Assembly: GCF_027925385.1 (NCBI RefSeq) | Contig: NZ_AP027145.1 | Coordinates: 1 to 64,000, forward strand | From: Methylocystis iwaonis | GTDB lineage: Bacteria > Pseudomonadota > Alphaproteobacteria > Rhizobiales > Beijerinckiaceae | Direction: 5' to 3' | Length of the DNA stretch: 64,000 bases | Part shown: in pieces, positions 1-8,420 of the stretch | Position numbering within the stretch: position 1 is the stretch's first letter | Layout: every line of letters begins with the position of its first letter | Notes under the pieces: generated by a model | Databases searched by the model: none | The model's input: the letters and a program-made list of their open reading frames with translations, nothing else | Told to the model about the DNA's origin: nothing | Position numbers and translations under genes: made by a program

Positions 1-265
1 CATAGAAGCGGCGTTCTCCAGGTCGACTGGTCATCTCCATCGCGAGCACAGGCGTTCGGAGCGCTCCCGTGACCGCATTGAAGCCCGCCGGGTGTTCGTC
101 ACGGAATCGCTTCATGATCATGGTTTTGCCCATGCCGCTGTCGCCATAAATCGCAACGGATGGCATCCTCGTTCCCCGAGGATGGTCGAGCAGGAGCCCC
201 AAACGGTCGAGGGCCTGTTTGGCCCGCGGATACAGCACCCAGCGGCGCGTGAGGGAAAGCCACAA
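1..265 (-). CDS. TniB-like transposition ATPase, partial at window edge
   Basis: The minus-strand frame runs off the left edge. It shows the start of a TniB/TnsC-type AAA ATPase: a conserved RWVLYPRAKQAL segment, then RMPSVAIYGDSGMGKT with the Walker A box GDSGMGKT at about residues 41-48. TniB proteins load the DDE transposase TniA onto target DNA in Tn5053/Tn402-like elements. The frame is closed by a stop at 284-286, so the usual 20 or so N-terminal residues before the RW motif are short. The start is either the TTG at 263-265 or the gene is 5'-truncated. The C-terminal half lies outside the window. The family call rests on motif recognition. Confidence 0.7.
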   Translation of the reverse strand, partial: MWLSLTRRWVLYPRAKQALDRLGLLLDHPRGTRMPSVAIYGDSGMGKTMIMKRFRDEHPAGFNAVTGALRTPVLAMEMTSRPGERRFY

Positions 266-440
266 AATTTGGTCTGAATTAGACTAGACGGTGCGGTTTA
301 TGGTAGCTGCCGCGAAGGTCAAAATCGAGCGCTCATCTGGAAGTTTATGGGGGCTTTTCGTCGGGACGGAGGGCCCAACGACTCCAGACTTTGTCGCTTC
401 TTGGCGGTGAGCATAGTGTTAGAGTATGGATTGGTTTCTC

Positions 441-492
441 CGTGACGGGTTGACGGGAGAGAGGCTCCCGGTTCTCCGTCGCGGAGAGGACC
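441..492 (+). promoter_or_regulatory. Leader hairpin element, copy A (before DUF932 gene)
   Basis: A 6-bp stem CGGGAG/CTCCCG (454-459 and 465-470) with loop AGAGG is followed by CCG-TCG-CGG, which can pair as TCTCCG/CGGAGA (473-478/482-487) and would cover the Shine-Dalgarno sequence of the gene at 493. The same layout recurs at 1801-1857 with a compensatory base-pair change. It may be a translational control element; no function is proven. Confidence 0.6.
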
Positions 493-1689
493 ATGATGCA
501 ATCAGATATGCTCAACAACGCCCGCGGGTTCACCGGTGCCTACAAGGTAGATTCTAGCCGCGGCGAGCGCATTGGCCGCGTGTCGTCAGAGTGGTTTTCC
601 AGGCCTTCTGACGAGCGCTACCTCTCCCTGTCGGATCTGTTCGCCGCCGTGCGTGGCCGCACTGAGTGTAGCCGCACGCGGACAATCGAGAGCGCCGCGA
701 TCCGGATGCAAGCGGACCGCGACGACGCTGAACGCCTTTTACTTGCAATGCCGGGTTCAGACAATCCAGTCGCCATGACGCATTGGAGTTTCAGCCAGCT
801 CGCGACCCTCGTCGGCGCGCCGGCGGCTTACCTTCGCCTGCTCCCGGCCCCGCTCGCCGGGATCAATCTGCAGTATGGCTTGACTGCCCATCGCGCCGAG
901 CAAGTCAAGACACTGGAGATCGAAAGCGGCCGCGTTGAGTTGCGCGCGGTGACCGGTCCCGACTATGGCCGAATCTACGACCATGAGCTCGTCTCCGCCG
1001 TCCAGCGCATCGCTGGCGATGGCGTGGGCGACACCCGCTGGAAAGTGCCGGGCGTTCTCGACTGGTCGACTGGGATCTACAATCCCCATGTCGACGTCAC
1101 CGAGGAGACAACGACGCTCTATGCCTCCGACCGCGATGTCTTCCTCTTTCTCGTCGACGACTTGAACCCGATTGAAGCTGGCCGCCTTGCCGACGGCTCG
1201 CCCGATCTCTTCTTCCGCGGCTTCTACTGCTGGAATTCAGAAGTGGGGGCGAAGACGCTGGGAATTGCAAGCTTTTATCTGCGCGCCGTGTGTCAAAACC
1301 GTAATCTGTGGGGCGTTGAGGATTTCGAGGAGATTACGATCCGCCACTCAAAATACGCCGCCGCACGCTTCGCGCATGAGGCGGCGCCGGCGTTGACCCG
1401 ATTCGCCAATTCCTCACCCCTGCCCTTCATCAACGGCGTCAAGGCGGCGCGGCAGCGGATCGTCGCTCGCAGCGATGACGACCGCTCGGAATTCTTGCGC
1501 AAGCGCGGGTTCTCGAAAACCGAGACGGCGAAGATCATCCAGGCGGTCCTGACCGAAGAGGGCCGCAAGCCGGAGAGCGTCTTCGATTTCGTGCAAGGCA
1601 TCACGGCTGTCGCGCGCGGGAAGACCCACCAGGATGCCCGGCTCGATTTCGAGGCGCGCGCCAAGAAACTCTTCGAGCGCGCCTCCTGA
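493..1689 (+). CDS. DUF932 domain protein
   Basis: A 398-residue protein of the DUF932 family, common on conjugative plasmids and integrative elements of proteobacteria and usually encoded next to ParB-like and toprim proteins, as here. The biochemical role is unknown. The conserved core is recognisable from about residue 95 to the C-terminus (for example PDYGRIYDHELV, the FLVDDL strand, FFRGFYCWNSEVGAKT and FLRKRGFS). No signal peptide or membrane segment is seen. ATG at 493 follows a purine-rich GGAGAGG at a normal distance; the ATG at 496 is an alternative. It precedes the ParB-like gene by 168 bases and shares with it the same type of leader hairpin, so the two genes are probably co-regulated. 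Confidence 0.85.
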   Translation: MMQSDMLNNARGFTGAYKVDSSRGERIGRVSSEWFSRPSDERYLSLSDLFAAVRGRTECSRTRTIESAAIRMQADRDDAERLLLAMPGSDNPVAMTHWSFSQLATLVGAPAAYLRLLPAPLAGINLQYGLTAHRAEQVKTLEIESGRVELRAVTGPDYGRIYDHELVSAVQRIAGDGVGDTRWKVPGVLDWSTGIYNPHVDVTEETTTLYASDRDVFLFLVDDLNPIEAGRLADGSPDLFFRGFYCWNSEVGAKTLGIASFYLRAVCQNRNLWGVEDFEEITIRHSKYAAARFAHEAAPALTRFANSSPLPFINGVKAARQRIVARSDDDRSEFLRKRGFSKTETAKIIQAVLTEEGRKPESVFDFVQGITAVARGKTHQDARLDFEARAKKLFERAS

Positions 1690-1800
1690 CATCCACGTCG
1701 TTGAAAGCTTTTCGTGCAGCCTGCAGCTGTCGCGGAGGCTCCCGACCCGATTAAGTTTTCGCGGCGTCGTCCTCAAGAGTTAGAGGGCGGCGCTGCGCTT

Positions 1801-1857
1801 CGTGACGGTTGCAAGTCGAGAGAGAGGCTCTCGGTCGCCCGTCGCGGAGTTGAAGAA
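1801..1857 (+). promoter_or_regulatory. Leader hairpin element, copy B (before ParB-like gene)
   Basis: Second copy of the element at 441-492: stem CGAGAG/CTCTCG (1817-1822 and 1828-1833) with the identical loop AGAGG, then CCGTCGCGG just before the start codon at 1858. Relative to copy A one stem pair changes from G-C to A-T, which keeps the pairing. This supports a functional RNA structure. Confidence 0.6.
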
Positions 1858-3999
1858 ATGACAAAGTCGGTGCAGAAAATCCAGTTGAGCGCCTCACGCG
1901 ATATCCCCTTCAACAAGCTGGTGCTATCGCAGGCGAATGTCCGCCGCATCAAGGCGGGCGTCTCGATCGAAGAGCTGGCGGAAGATATTGCCCGTCGAAC
2001 GCTCTTGCAGAGCATCACCGTGCGGCCGGTGCTCGACGATCAAGGCGCCGAAACCGGCATGTTCGAAATCCCCGCCGGCGGGCGCCGTTACCGAGCGCTG
2101 GAGCTTCTCGTGAAGCAGAAGCGCCTGGCCCGCAACGCCCCTATCCCTTGCGTGGTGCGGACAGACGGAATCGCGGAAGAAGACAGTCTTGCGGAAAACG
2201 TCCAACGTGCGCCGCTGCATCCGCTCGATCAGTTCCGCGCGTTCCTGACCTTGCGCGAGAAAGGAAATAGCGAGGAGGAGATCGCCGCCGCCTTCTTCGT
2301 CAGCGTCGCAGTCGTCAAACAGCGCTTGCGGCTGGCCTCGGTGTCACCTGCGCTTCTCGATGTCTATGCCGAGGACGGCATGACCCTCGACCAGCTGATG
2401 GCCTTCACGGTGAACCCCGACCATGAGCGCCAGGAACAGGTCTGGGAGGCGATCCAGCGCTCCTACAACAAGGAAGCCTATCAGATCCGCCGGCTTCTCA
2501 CCGAGGACGCTGTCCGCGCCTCCGACAAACGGGCGCTCTACGCGGCGGAGGACTACAACGCCGCCGGCGGGCCGATCATGCGCGACCTCTTCCAGAGCGA
2601 CGACGGCGGCTGGCTCCAGGACGTTCCCCTGCTCGAACGGCTCGTCGCCGAGAAGCTGGCCCGCGACGCCGAGCCCCTTCGGGCGGAAGGCTGGAAATGG
2701 GTCGAGACGGCCATCGATTTCCCTTACGGTCACACCTATGGGCTCCGCCATCTTCAGGGCGAGCGCCAGCCTTTAACCGAGGACGAAGCAGCGGCTCGCG
2801 AGGCGCTCCGGAACGAGGCCGAACAATTGGAAGCGGCGTATTCGGAGGCGGAAGAAATCCCCAACGAGGTCGACGCGCGTCTCGCCGAGATTGAGGCGGC
2901 GCTCGAAGCTTTCGAGGATCGCCTGGTTCTCTATGCCCCAGAGGAGATCGCCCGCGCCGGCGTCTTTCTAAGCATCGATGGGAGCGGACGTCCGCGGGTC
3001 GAGCGCGGCTATGTGCGGCCGGAGGACGAAGCTCCAATCGAAGAACCTGAGACGCCCGCGGTCGAGACCGGGGCGGCGAGCTACGCCGCGCGTGCAGAGA
3101 CTTCTGTCTCCTCTTGTAGCGAACTCGACGAGAACGCAGACGGGCGATCTGCGACCGCTGCGGACGAGGAGGAAGAAGGGCTCAGGCCCCTGCCCGACAA
3201 ATTGCTCACCGAGTTGACGGCCTATCGTACGCTGGCGCTGCGCGAGGCGGTCGGCAAGGATCCGGCGATCGCACACCTCTTGGCCCTCCACGCCATGTGC
3301 CTGCGGCTTTTCTATCGGTACGCCGTAGATAATTGCCTTGAGATCGAGGCCAAAAACGTCTCCTTCGGCGCCCAGGCGCCGGGACTCTCCGACACGCCGC
3401 TCGCGGCAAAGGTCGACGCCCGCCATCTCGACTGGTACCAGCAATTGCCGGCGGAGCCGCAGGACCTGTGGGACGTACTGCCGACCTTCGATGCCGATAC
3501 CCGCCAGCGTCTGTTCGCGCACTGTGTCTCTCTGACCCTGAACGCCGTGCACGAGCCCTGGAGCCGCCGGCCACGGGCAATCGCCCATGCCGACCGTCTC
3601 GCCTCGGCGCTCTCTCTCGACGTCGCAGGAACGGGGTGGACACCCACGGTCGACAATTTCCTCGGCCGGGTCACCAAGGCGCGCATTGTCCAGGCAGTTC
3701 GCGAGGCGAAAGGCGCCGATGTCGCCCGACGGATCGAGACGCTCAAGAAGGGCGATATGGCGCGGGAAGCGGAAACGCTTCTGACAGGCGCGGGCTGGCT
3801 GCCCGAGCCGCTGCGAACCCCGGGCCACGGGCCGCACGCTTCATTGGAAGCAAGCTCTTCTTCAGCGCCGGAGGAAGCCGCGGCGATCGAGGAAGGCGCA
3901 ACGGCGGAAGGCGATCCCGCCTTCGACGAAATTGTTGCGTCTGATGACGATGCCGAGCCGGCGCCGGTCGACGACGTTCAAAGCGTCGCCGCCGAGTAG
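1858..3999 (+). CDS. Large ParB/Spo0J-family plasmid protein
   Basis: A ParB-type N-terminal nuclease/CTPase-like domain spans about residues 15-130, with the conserved IPAGGRRYRALE segment and ENVQR. It is followed by a HTH region (SEEEIAAAFFVSVAVVKQRLRLA), then a long acidic, Ala/Glu-rich low-complexity stretch and an alpha-helical C-terminal domain. At 713 residues it is about twice a canonical partition ParB, so a direct partition role is unlikely. Such long ParB-like proteins travel with DUF932 and toprim genes on alphaproteobacterial plasmids. I chose the ATG at 1858 (MTKSVQKI) because it follows the shared leader hairpin; the open frame extends upstream to 1714 but shows no conserved sequence there. 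A strong terminator follows at 4024. Confidence 0.85.
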   Translation: MTKSVQKIQLSASRDIPFNKLVLSQANVRRIKAGVSIEELAEDIARRTLLQSITVRPVLDDQGAETGMFEIPAGGRRYRALELLVKQKRLARNAPIPCVVRTDGIAEEDSLAENVQRAPLHPLDQFRAFLTLREKGNSEEEIAAAFFVSVAVVKQRLRLASVSPALLDVYAEDGMTLDQLMAFTVNPDHERQEQVWEAIQRSYNKEAYQIRRLLTEDAVRASDKRALYAAEDYNAAGGPIMRDLFQSDDGGWLQDVPLLERLVAEKLARDAEPLRAEGWKWVETAIDFPYGHTYGLRHLQGERQPLTEDEAAAREALRNEAEQLEAAYSEAEEIPNEVDARLAEIEAALEAFEDRLVLYAPEEIARAGVFLSIDGSGRPRVERGYVRPEDEAPIEEPETPAVETGAASYAARAETSVSSCSELDENADGRSATAADEEEEGLRPLPDKLLTELTAYRTLALREAVGKDPAIAHLLALHAMCLRLFYRYAVDNCLEIEAKNVSFGAQAPGLSDTPLAAKVDARHLDWYQQLPAEPQDLWDVLPTFDADTRQRLFAHCVSLTLNAVHEPWSRRPRAIAHADRLASALSLDVAGTGWTPTVDNFLGRVTKARIVQAVREAKGADVARRIETLKKGDMAREAETLLTGAGWLPEPLRTPGHGPHASLEASSSSAPEEAAAIEEGATAEGDPAFDEIVASDDDAEPAPVDDVQSVAAE

Positions 4000-4023
4000 A
4001 CCTTCAAGAGGTCAACTGCGCAT

Positions 4024-4054
4024 GGGCTCGCCAGAAATGGCGGGCCCTTTTTTT
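4024..4054 (+). terminator. Rho-independent terminator
   Basis: Nine-base arms GGGCTCGCC (4024-4032) and GGCGGGCCC (4039-4047) enclose the loop AGAAAT and are followed directly by seven T residues. It ends the DUF932/ParB-like transcription unit 15 bases before the next start codon, so the toprim gene needs read-through or its own promoter. Confidence 0.85.
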
Positions 4055-4069
4055 GTTGGAGGAGATTCC

Positions 4070-5113
4070 ATGTCGAGTTCAGTTGCGTCGGATTTGTCGC
4101 GCCGCCTTGCCCAGGACGCCGAGGCGGTCTGCCGATACTATTTGTCGAACGGGCGCCGCCACGGCCGTTACTGGATCGTTGGCGACGCCCGCAATACGCC
4201 GGGTCGCAGCCTGTTCGTTCGGTTGACGGGTCCAGAGAGCGGCAAGGGCGCAGCGGGGCATTGGACTGATGCGGCCTCGGGCGACTACGGCGACCTCCTG
4301 GACGTTATTCGCGAAAGCGTGGGTCTGAAAGATTTCTCGGACGTTCTCGACGAAGCGCGGCGATTCCTCAGCCTGCCACGCGCTGATCCACGGTCGAAGC
4401 AGAGGCTCGATCGCAAACAGCGGCCGACAGGCTCTCCGGATTCGGCGCGCCGCCTGTTTGCCTTGTCACGGCCGATCGCCGGCACATTGGCCGAGCGCTA
4501 TCTGCATCATCGGGGGATCGCAACGCCACGGAATCTCGAAAGCCTCCGTTTTCATCCACGCTGCTACTATCGATCCGGGGACGGGTTCGCCCCTGAAACC
4601 TGGCCCGCGATGATCGCGGCGGTCACCGATCGCGACAACAAGATCACCGGCGTGCATCGCACATGGCTCGACAGATCGGGGCGCGGCAAGGCGCCGATCG
4701 CCTCCCCTCGACGCGCCATGGGCGAGTTGCTCGGCCATGGCGTCCGATTTGGCGGGCCGCTCGACGTGATGGCGGCTGGCGAAGGGATCGAAACCGTGCT
4801 CTCGGTTCGATGTCTTCTGTCCAGCATGCCGATGATCGCGGCGCTCTCTTCCGCCCATCTCGCCGCTATCCATTTCCCTCAGACCTTGCGCCGCCTTTAT
4901 GTCCTGCGCGACAAGGACTCCGCCGGCGAAAGGGCATCAGTGACCCTTCTTGACCGCGCGACGGCCGCGGGAATTGAGGCCGTCGTTCTCACCTCCGAAC
5001 TTGGCGACTTCAACGATGATCTCCGCCGCCTTTGCAAGGCCCGGTTGCAAGCGGCGATCAGAGGCCAACTCGCCCCTCAGGACATCAGCCGGTTCATGAG
5101 GCCGGTGCGGTGA
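4070..5113 (+). CDS. Toprim domain protein (DUF7146/primase-like)
   Basis: A 347-residue protein with a C-terminal toprim domain: the acidic motif GEGIET near residue 240 and RDKDSAG near 285 match the Glu and DxD metal-binding residues. The N-terminal half (WTDAASGDYGDLLDVI, GTLAERYLHHRGI) resembles the zinc-less CHC2/DUF7146 region of plasmid and phage primase-helicase relatives. It probably works in plasmid DNA metabolism, possibly priming of the transferred strand; that role is inferred. The ATG at 4070 has a strong GGAGGAG ribosome site; the longer upstream frame crosses the terminator and was rejected. The gene is typical of blocks with DUF932 and DUF2493 neighbours. Confidence 0.85.
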   Translation: MSSSVASDLSRRLAQDAEAVCRYYLSNGRRHGRYWIVGDARNTPGRSLFVRLTGPESGKGAAGHWTDAASGDYGDLLDVIRESVGLKDFSDVLDEARRFLSLPRADPRSKQRLDRKQRPTGSPDSARRLFALSRPIAGTLAERYLHHRGIATPRNLESLRFHPRCYYRSGDGFAPETWPAMIAAVTDRDNKITGVHRTWLDRSGRGKAPIASPRRAMGELLGHGVRFGGPLDVMAAGEGIETVLSVRCLLSSMPMIAALSSAHLAAIHFPQTLRRLYVLRDKDSAGERASVTLLDRATAAGIEAVVLTSELGDFNDDLRRLCKARLQAAIRGQLAPQDISRFMRPVR

Positions 5114-5261
5114 TGTCGGCTTGCGACGCAAGGAGCGCCCCATCCCCTGCCCTCACTCGATTGCATTAATTATCTTCTTTTCCTTCTCGGAGCCTGCCGC
5201 GTCCCGGCCTTCTGAGAGGGCGACCCTTGCGTCGGGCGCGCCGGCTTAGGCAATGGCTGCG

Positions 5262-5320
5262 GCCGGCTATTTTCCGTCGCGCCCTGCGGGCGCTTTACAG
5301 CGCGAACCAAAATAGCCGGC
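5262..5320 (+). promoter_or_regulatory. Long nested inverted repeat in leader of DUF2493 gene
   Basis: Twelve-base perfect arms GCCGGCTATTTT (5262-5273) and AAAATAGCCGGC (5309-5320) enclose a smaller perfect hairpin, GCGCCC-TGC-GGGCGC (5279-5293). The 332-base gap 5114-5445 holds no gene. Its remainder is GC-rich sequence with further short palindromes. It could be an RNA leader, a terminator/antiterminator, or a folded single-strand promoter active on transferred DNA. Confidence 0.6.
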
Positions 5321-5445
5321 GCTTCGCCATCCTTCGCTACGCTGCGGCCGGTCGCTGCGCGCCCGGTGCCAGCCGGTCCCGCCCGCGCCTTCTGTCGCCA
5401 CGAAGGCCGCGAGGGTCGCGGCCGATCCGACGAAGGAGAGCGCCA

Positions 5446-6384
5446 ATGACGACCAAATTCAACGACCAAGGCCTCGAGACAATTCCTGCCGCCTCCTCGA
5501 CCGAGCGCGTTCTCGCCGAGCTTCAACTCTATGGCTACCGGCCCTTCCAGGACGAGCCCGACCCCCGGCCGCTGCCCGACGCCCAAGCGATTACCGGCGC
5601 CGTCGCTGACATCTTCGATGCCCTCCTGGTGACATTCACGGACACGCGTCTGGAGCCCGATCTCGAGGAACTGCTCTGGTCGACTGTCAACCTCTTCCAC
5701 CGGGCAGTGCTTCGCGTTGAGCGGGAGCTCGACGACAATGAGCAGGCACAGCGGCGCAGCCAAAAGGAACAGGACGGCTCGGAAATCCGCTCGGTGGAGC
5801 TGGAGCGCCTGATCTGCGAGGGGCAAACGCTGCTCGAACGCCGCGACAGCCTGGAACTCTTCCGCGACCAAGCCGCCGACGCCTTCGAAGTGCACACTGG
5901 CTCGTCCTGGCGTCCCCGCTCGGGCTCCAAGGTGAATCATCGATCCTTGACGGCCGCCATGATCGACAGCCGCGACTTTCTCGCCGCCAAGCGCCGGATA
6001 GAGTCTGAGCCGCTCCTTCCGGCCGGGCCGCGGATCGCTTTCACCGGCGGGCTCGACTTCAACGACCATCGCGCGATCTGGGATCGCCTCGACAAGGCTC
6101 TCGCCAAACATCCCGGCATGGTGCTGTTGCATGGCGGGTCGCCCAAGGGAGCGGAACTCATTGCCTCCTGCTGGGCGAATAATCGCAAAGTCACGCAGAT
6201 AGCGTTCAAGCCAGACTGGACCCGCCACGCCAAGGCGGCCCCCTTCAAGCGCAACGATCAGATCCTCGAGACACTCCCAATAGGTGTCATCGTCTTCCCC
6301 GGCTCGGGCGTTTCCGCAAATCTTGCCGACAAGGCGCGCAAGCTCGGCATCCCGGTGTGGAGGTTCGAGGACGGCGGCGCATGA
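5446..6384 (+). CDS. DUF2493 (SLOG-like) domain protein
   Basis: A 312-residue protein ending in a DUF2493 domain (about residues 185-310), a Rossmann-like fold of the SLOG/YspA superfamily thought to bind nucleotides or nucleotide-derived ligands. The glycine-rich RIAFTGGLDFNDHRAI, VLLHGGSPKGAE and VIVFPGSG segments are typical. The N-terminal 180 residues are helical and charged with no recognised domain. The ATG at 5446 follows GAAGGAGAG; the upstream open frame covers the structured leader and was discarded. These genes are common in alphaproteobacterial plasmid leading regions near SSB and ArdC genes; the function is not established. Confidence 0.85.
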   Translation: MTTKFNDQGLETIPAASSTERVLAELQLYGYRPFQDEPDPRPLPDAQAITGAVADIFDALLVTFTDTRLEPDLEELLWSTVNLFHRAVLRVERELDDNEQAQRRSQKEQDGSEIRSVELERLICEGQTLLERRDSLELFRDQAADAFEVHTGSSWRPRSGSKVNHRSLTAAMIDSRDFLAAKRRIESEPLLPAGPRIAFTGGLDFNDHRAIWDRLDKALAKHPGMVLLHGGSPKGAELIASCWANNRKVTQIAFKPDWTRHAKAAPFKRNDQILETLPIGVIVFPGSGVSANLADKARKLGIPVWRFEDGGA

Positions 6385-6526
6385 GCGCCGTCCATCTTCT
6401 CGTTGCGACCCGGCGACGATTTTCGCTCGAGTCATGCGACGCTCGATCGCATCTTGGACAATGACGGATTCAAGCATGGCCATGGTCCAGAGGGATGGAA
6501 AGCGCCTTCCGAACGTTGCGGCGCTA

Positions 6527-6548
6527 TGCTAAAATATATGATATAGCA
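6527..6548 (+). promoter_or_regulatory. AT-rich promoter box a (before SSB-like gene)
   Basis: TGCTAAAATATATGATATAGCA has 5-base inverted ends (TGCTA/TAGCA) and overlaps a good -10 hexamer, TATGAT (6537-6542), 29 bases before the start codon at 6571. It is one member of a family of about eleven related boxes in this window. Confidence 0.6.
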
Positions 6549-6570
6549 TTCAGCAGCGGACGCAAGCGCC

Positions 6571-6927
6571 ATGACCTCTCGAAATCTCTTCATCATTTCC
6601 GGAAACGTCTCGCAAAATCCCCGTCGATTCGGCGACAACGCGCCAAAGACAGTCCTCACGGTCGCAGTCGACGATATTTGGACGGATCGCGAGACTGGAG
6701 AGAGAAAGAAGCGAACGGATTTCCTGACGGCCTATACGTTTAACAAGAAAATTGGCGACTTTGTCTTGGCGCAGGTAAAGCCAGGATATCAGGTCACGAT
6801 TGACGGCCGCATCCGATCAAACTCTTACGAGAAGGGCGGCGACCGGGTCTATTCGACCGACCTCGAAATCATTCGCATCGATGCGCACCCGCCGCGGGCA
6901 GAAGCCGGCAGCGGCCTTCCCGAATGA
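6571..6927 (+). CDS. SSB-like OB-fold protein
   Basis: A 118-residue protein resembling single-stranded DNA-binding proteins: MTSRNLFIISGNVSQNP matches the start of an OB fold, followed by KTVLTVAVDD, the DFLTAYTF strand and KPGYQVTIDGRIRS. It lacks the acidic C-terminal tail of housekeeping SSB, so it may not recruit the usual SSB partners. It differs from the second SSB at 15778, so the plasmid carries two SSB-type proteins, probably to coat the transferred strand. It lies just downstream of box a and overlaps the next gene by 4 bases (ATGA), so the two are translationally coupled. Confidence 0.8.
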   Translation: MTSRNLFIISGNVSQNPRRFGDNAPKTVLTVAVDDIWTDRETGERKKRTDFLTAYTFNKKIGDFVLAQVKPGYQVTIDGRIRSNSYEKGGDRVYSTDLEIIRIDAHPPRAEAGSGLPE

Positions 6928-7472
6928 TCCGTCAAATGCTGATTTCCTTGCTTGCGGTTGGCCTTAGGCTGAGCGTCGCCAGCGCTGAGGAAGCAAGCGT
7001 CTACACGCCGCAGAGCGCGCTGCAATCGACGCCCATGCGTGTCGAAGTGATCGACGCGACGTCTTTTCGCGACATAGAGACCGGCGCAAGGTACCGGCTC
7101 TATGGCGTCGACTCCTGCTTGGCGATGCAGACCGCGAATTTGAATCGTCAATCCTGGCCTTGCGGCGCCGTCGCAATCGCTTGGCTCACGAACGCGACCC
7201 TCGGCAAATGGGTATCCTGCAATGCTTTGCGGGAAACGGCCGGCCAGCTTCTATCCCGCTGCGCGTCGTCAGAGCATCAGGATCTCGCGGCCGACATGTT
7301 GAAAGAAGGCCTCGCGATTGTCTTGCCGATTGCCGAGGGCCAGGAGGTGCGCGCCTACAGCCAGCTGCAGGATCAGGCTCGCAAGCAATATAAGGGATTA
7401 TGGTCCAGTCAGTTCATGATGCCCTGGGATTTGAGGGCCAAGCAGGCTGAAGGGTCGGCCTCAAGCCGCTGA
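6924..7472 (+). CDS. Exported SNase-like (thermonuclease family) protein, active site degenerate
   Basis: A 182-residue protein with an N-terminal signal peptide (cleavage likely after SVASA) and a small OB-fold region resembling staphylococcal nuclease: the VEVIDATSF strand corresponds to VxDGDT and YRLYGVDSC to RLxGIDxPE. The catalytic Glu of the GIDxPE motif is absent and the DGDT motif is altered, so nuclease activity is doubtful. Four cysteines in the mature part suggest disulfides in the periplasm. Members of this family are found on T4SS plasmids, but their role in transfer is not established. It is translationally coupled to the SSB-like gene. Confidence 0.65.
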   Translation: MIRQMLISLLAVGLRLSVASAEEASVYTPQSALQSTPMRVEVIDATSFRDIETGARYRLYGVDSCLAMQTANLNRQSWPCGAVAIAWLTNATLGKWVSCNALRETAGQLLSRCASSEHQDLAADMLKEGLAIVLPIAEGQEVRAYSQLQDQARKQYKGLWSSQFMMPWDLRAKQAEGSASSR

Positions 7473-7521
7473 GCAAGGACGGCGAGCGACTTGCTCTCGC
7501 GCTCAAAATCGGGTTAGAGTC

Positions 7522-7544
7522 CTCTATCATACTATATGGTAGAG
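7522..7544 (+). promoter_or_regulatory. AT-rich promoter box b, near-perfect palindrome
   Basis: Arms CTCTATCATA and TATGGTAGAG are complementary at 9 of 10 positions around a CTA centre. TATGGT (7535-7540) can serve as -10, which puts the transcription start at or next to the ATG at 7547, giving a leaderless or nearly leaderless mRNA. Confidence 0.6.
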
Positions 7545-7546
7545 AG

Positions 7547-8152
7547 ATGCCCGCGCACGCTGCCCTTCTTATCGCTCCCTTGATCTTGGGCGGCCTCGTC
7601 GGCTGCGAGGCGCCAAGGGCTCAATACGCTTCTATGGCCGAGGCGCCTGCGCGCGATCGACTTCTCGCGCCCCGGGAGGTGGTTCCCGGCCGTCTCGCAT
7701 ACGCCGACGCGCCGGATGCTTTCGCGCCAGTTCTGGCAAGCCATGTCGCCTATCCCACCCAGGCCCAGGCGAATCACGCCTTCCAGCGCTCCTGGGCGTC
7801 GAGCGAGCAGTCCGACGGCGATCCCTTGGCCCTCATCGTTGGTGATCCCAAGGGCTCCGGTCGCGGGCCGGTACGCGTTCGGCTCTTCGCCTGTCGCTCG
7901 GGGGCCTTGGACGACATCACCGGACGAATTGTCCCGGCTCGCGGACGCGTCGTGCACTGCGCGACGGATTTCCTCGACGCGCAGGATCGTCGGTTGTTCC
8001 GCGAAACCGTGAACTTCTTCTATGAGCGCGGCGCATGGCGCATGGCGCAAACGGCCCCGCCCCAAGCCCAGGCGCCGTGGATTGCTCCTGAATCCTCTCC
8101 GAAGGATTATTTTTCATGGTCGCCGTGGGGACCGCGCACGACGCCCTACTGA
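7547..8152 (+). CDS. Predicted lipoprotein, function unknown
   Basis: A 201-residue protein with a lipoprotein signal peptide: MPAHAALLIAPLILGGLVGC, lipobox LVGC with Cys at residue 20. The mature part has an RVRLFACRSG strand and a NFFYERGAWRM segment, is rich in aromatic residues at the C-terminus, and matches no family I recognise. The start follows the palindromic box b by two bases and has no ribosome site, so it is probably read from a leaderless transcript. Its position among other exported proteins near the transfer genes suggests a cell-envelope role in mating or exclusion; this is inference only. Confidence 0.65.
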   Translation: MPAHAALLIAPLILGGLVGCEAPRAQYASMAEAPARDRLLAPREVVPGRLAYADAPDAFAPVLASHVAYPTQAQANHAFQRSWASSEQSDGDPLALIVGDPKGSGRGPVRVRLFACRSGALDDITGRIVPARGRVVHCATDFLDAQDRRLFRETVNFFYERGAWRMAQTAPPQAQAPWIAPESSPKDYFSWSPWGPRTTPY

Positions 8153-8420
8153 CCCGTTGCAGGGTGACACTTCCTGGCCCAGCGACGCGATCGACCTCAT
8201 CGGCGCTGGACGGGCGCGGAAGCTTTCCGGAGCCCGGATGGGGGAAGATCGACCAAAGGGAACGGCGCATCAAGCGTTTGTGCTCGGAACGTTGAACTCC
8301 CGACACCGGCATTGGTGGATCAGAAAATCGACAAGTACGGCTGCGCAGGACCCAGGCTTTTCTGCGGGGGGCCCAGAAGGCGCAGTGAGACGACACTGAG
8401 GACCGTTTCCTTGTGCGTCA
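8153..8420. other. Intergenic gap, no gene seen
   Basis: No frame in this 268-base stretch has a convincing start, ribosome site or family motif. It separates the lipoprotein gene from the convergent acyltransferase gene. Confidence 0.4.

Noticed and set aside
2968..3837. 289-codon minus-strand frame opposite the ParB-like gene
   Set aside because: Shadow frame, Arg-rich with no domain, no ribosome site.
5170..6483. 437-codon open frame on the minus strand
   Set aside because: Antisense to the DUF2493 gene; its composition reflects GC-rich codon bias, not a protein family.
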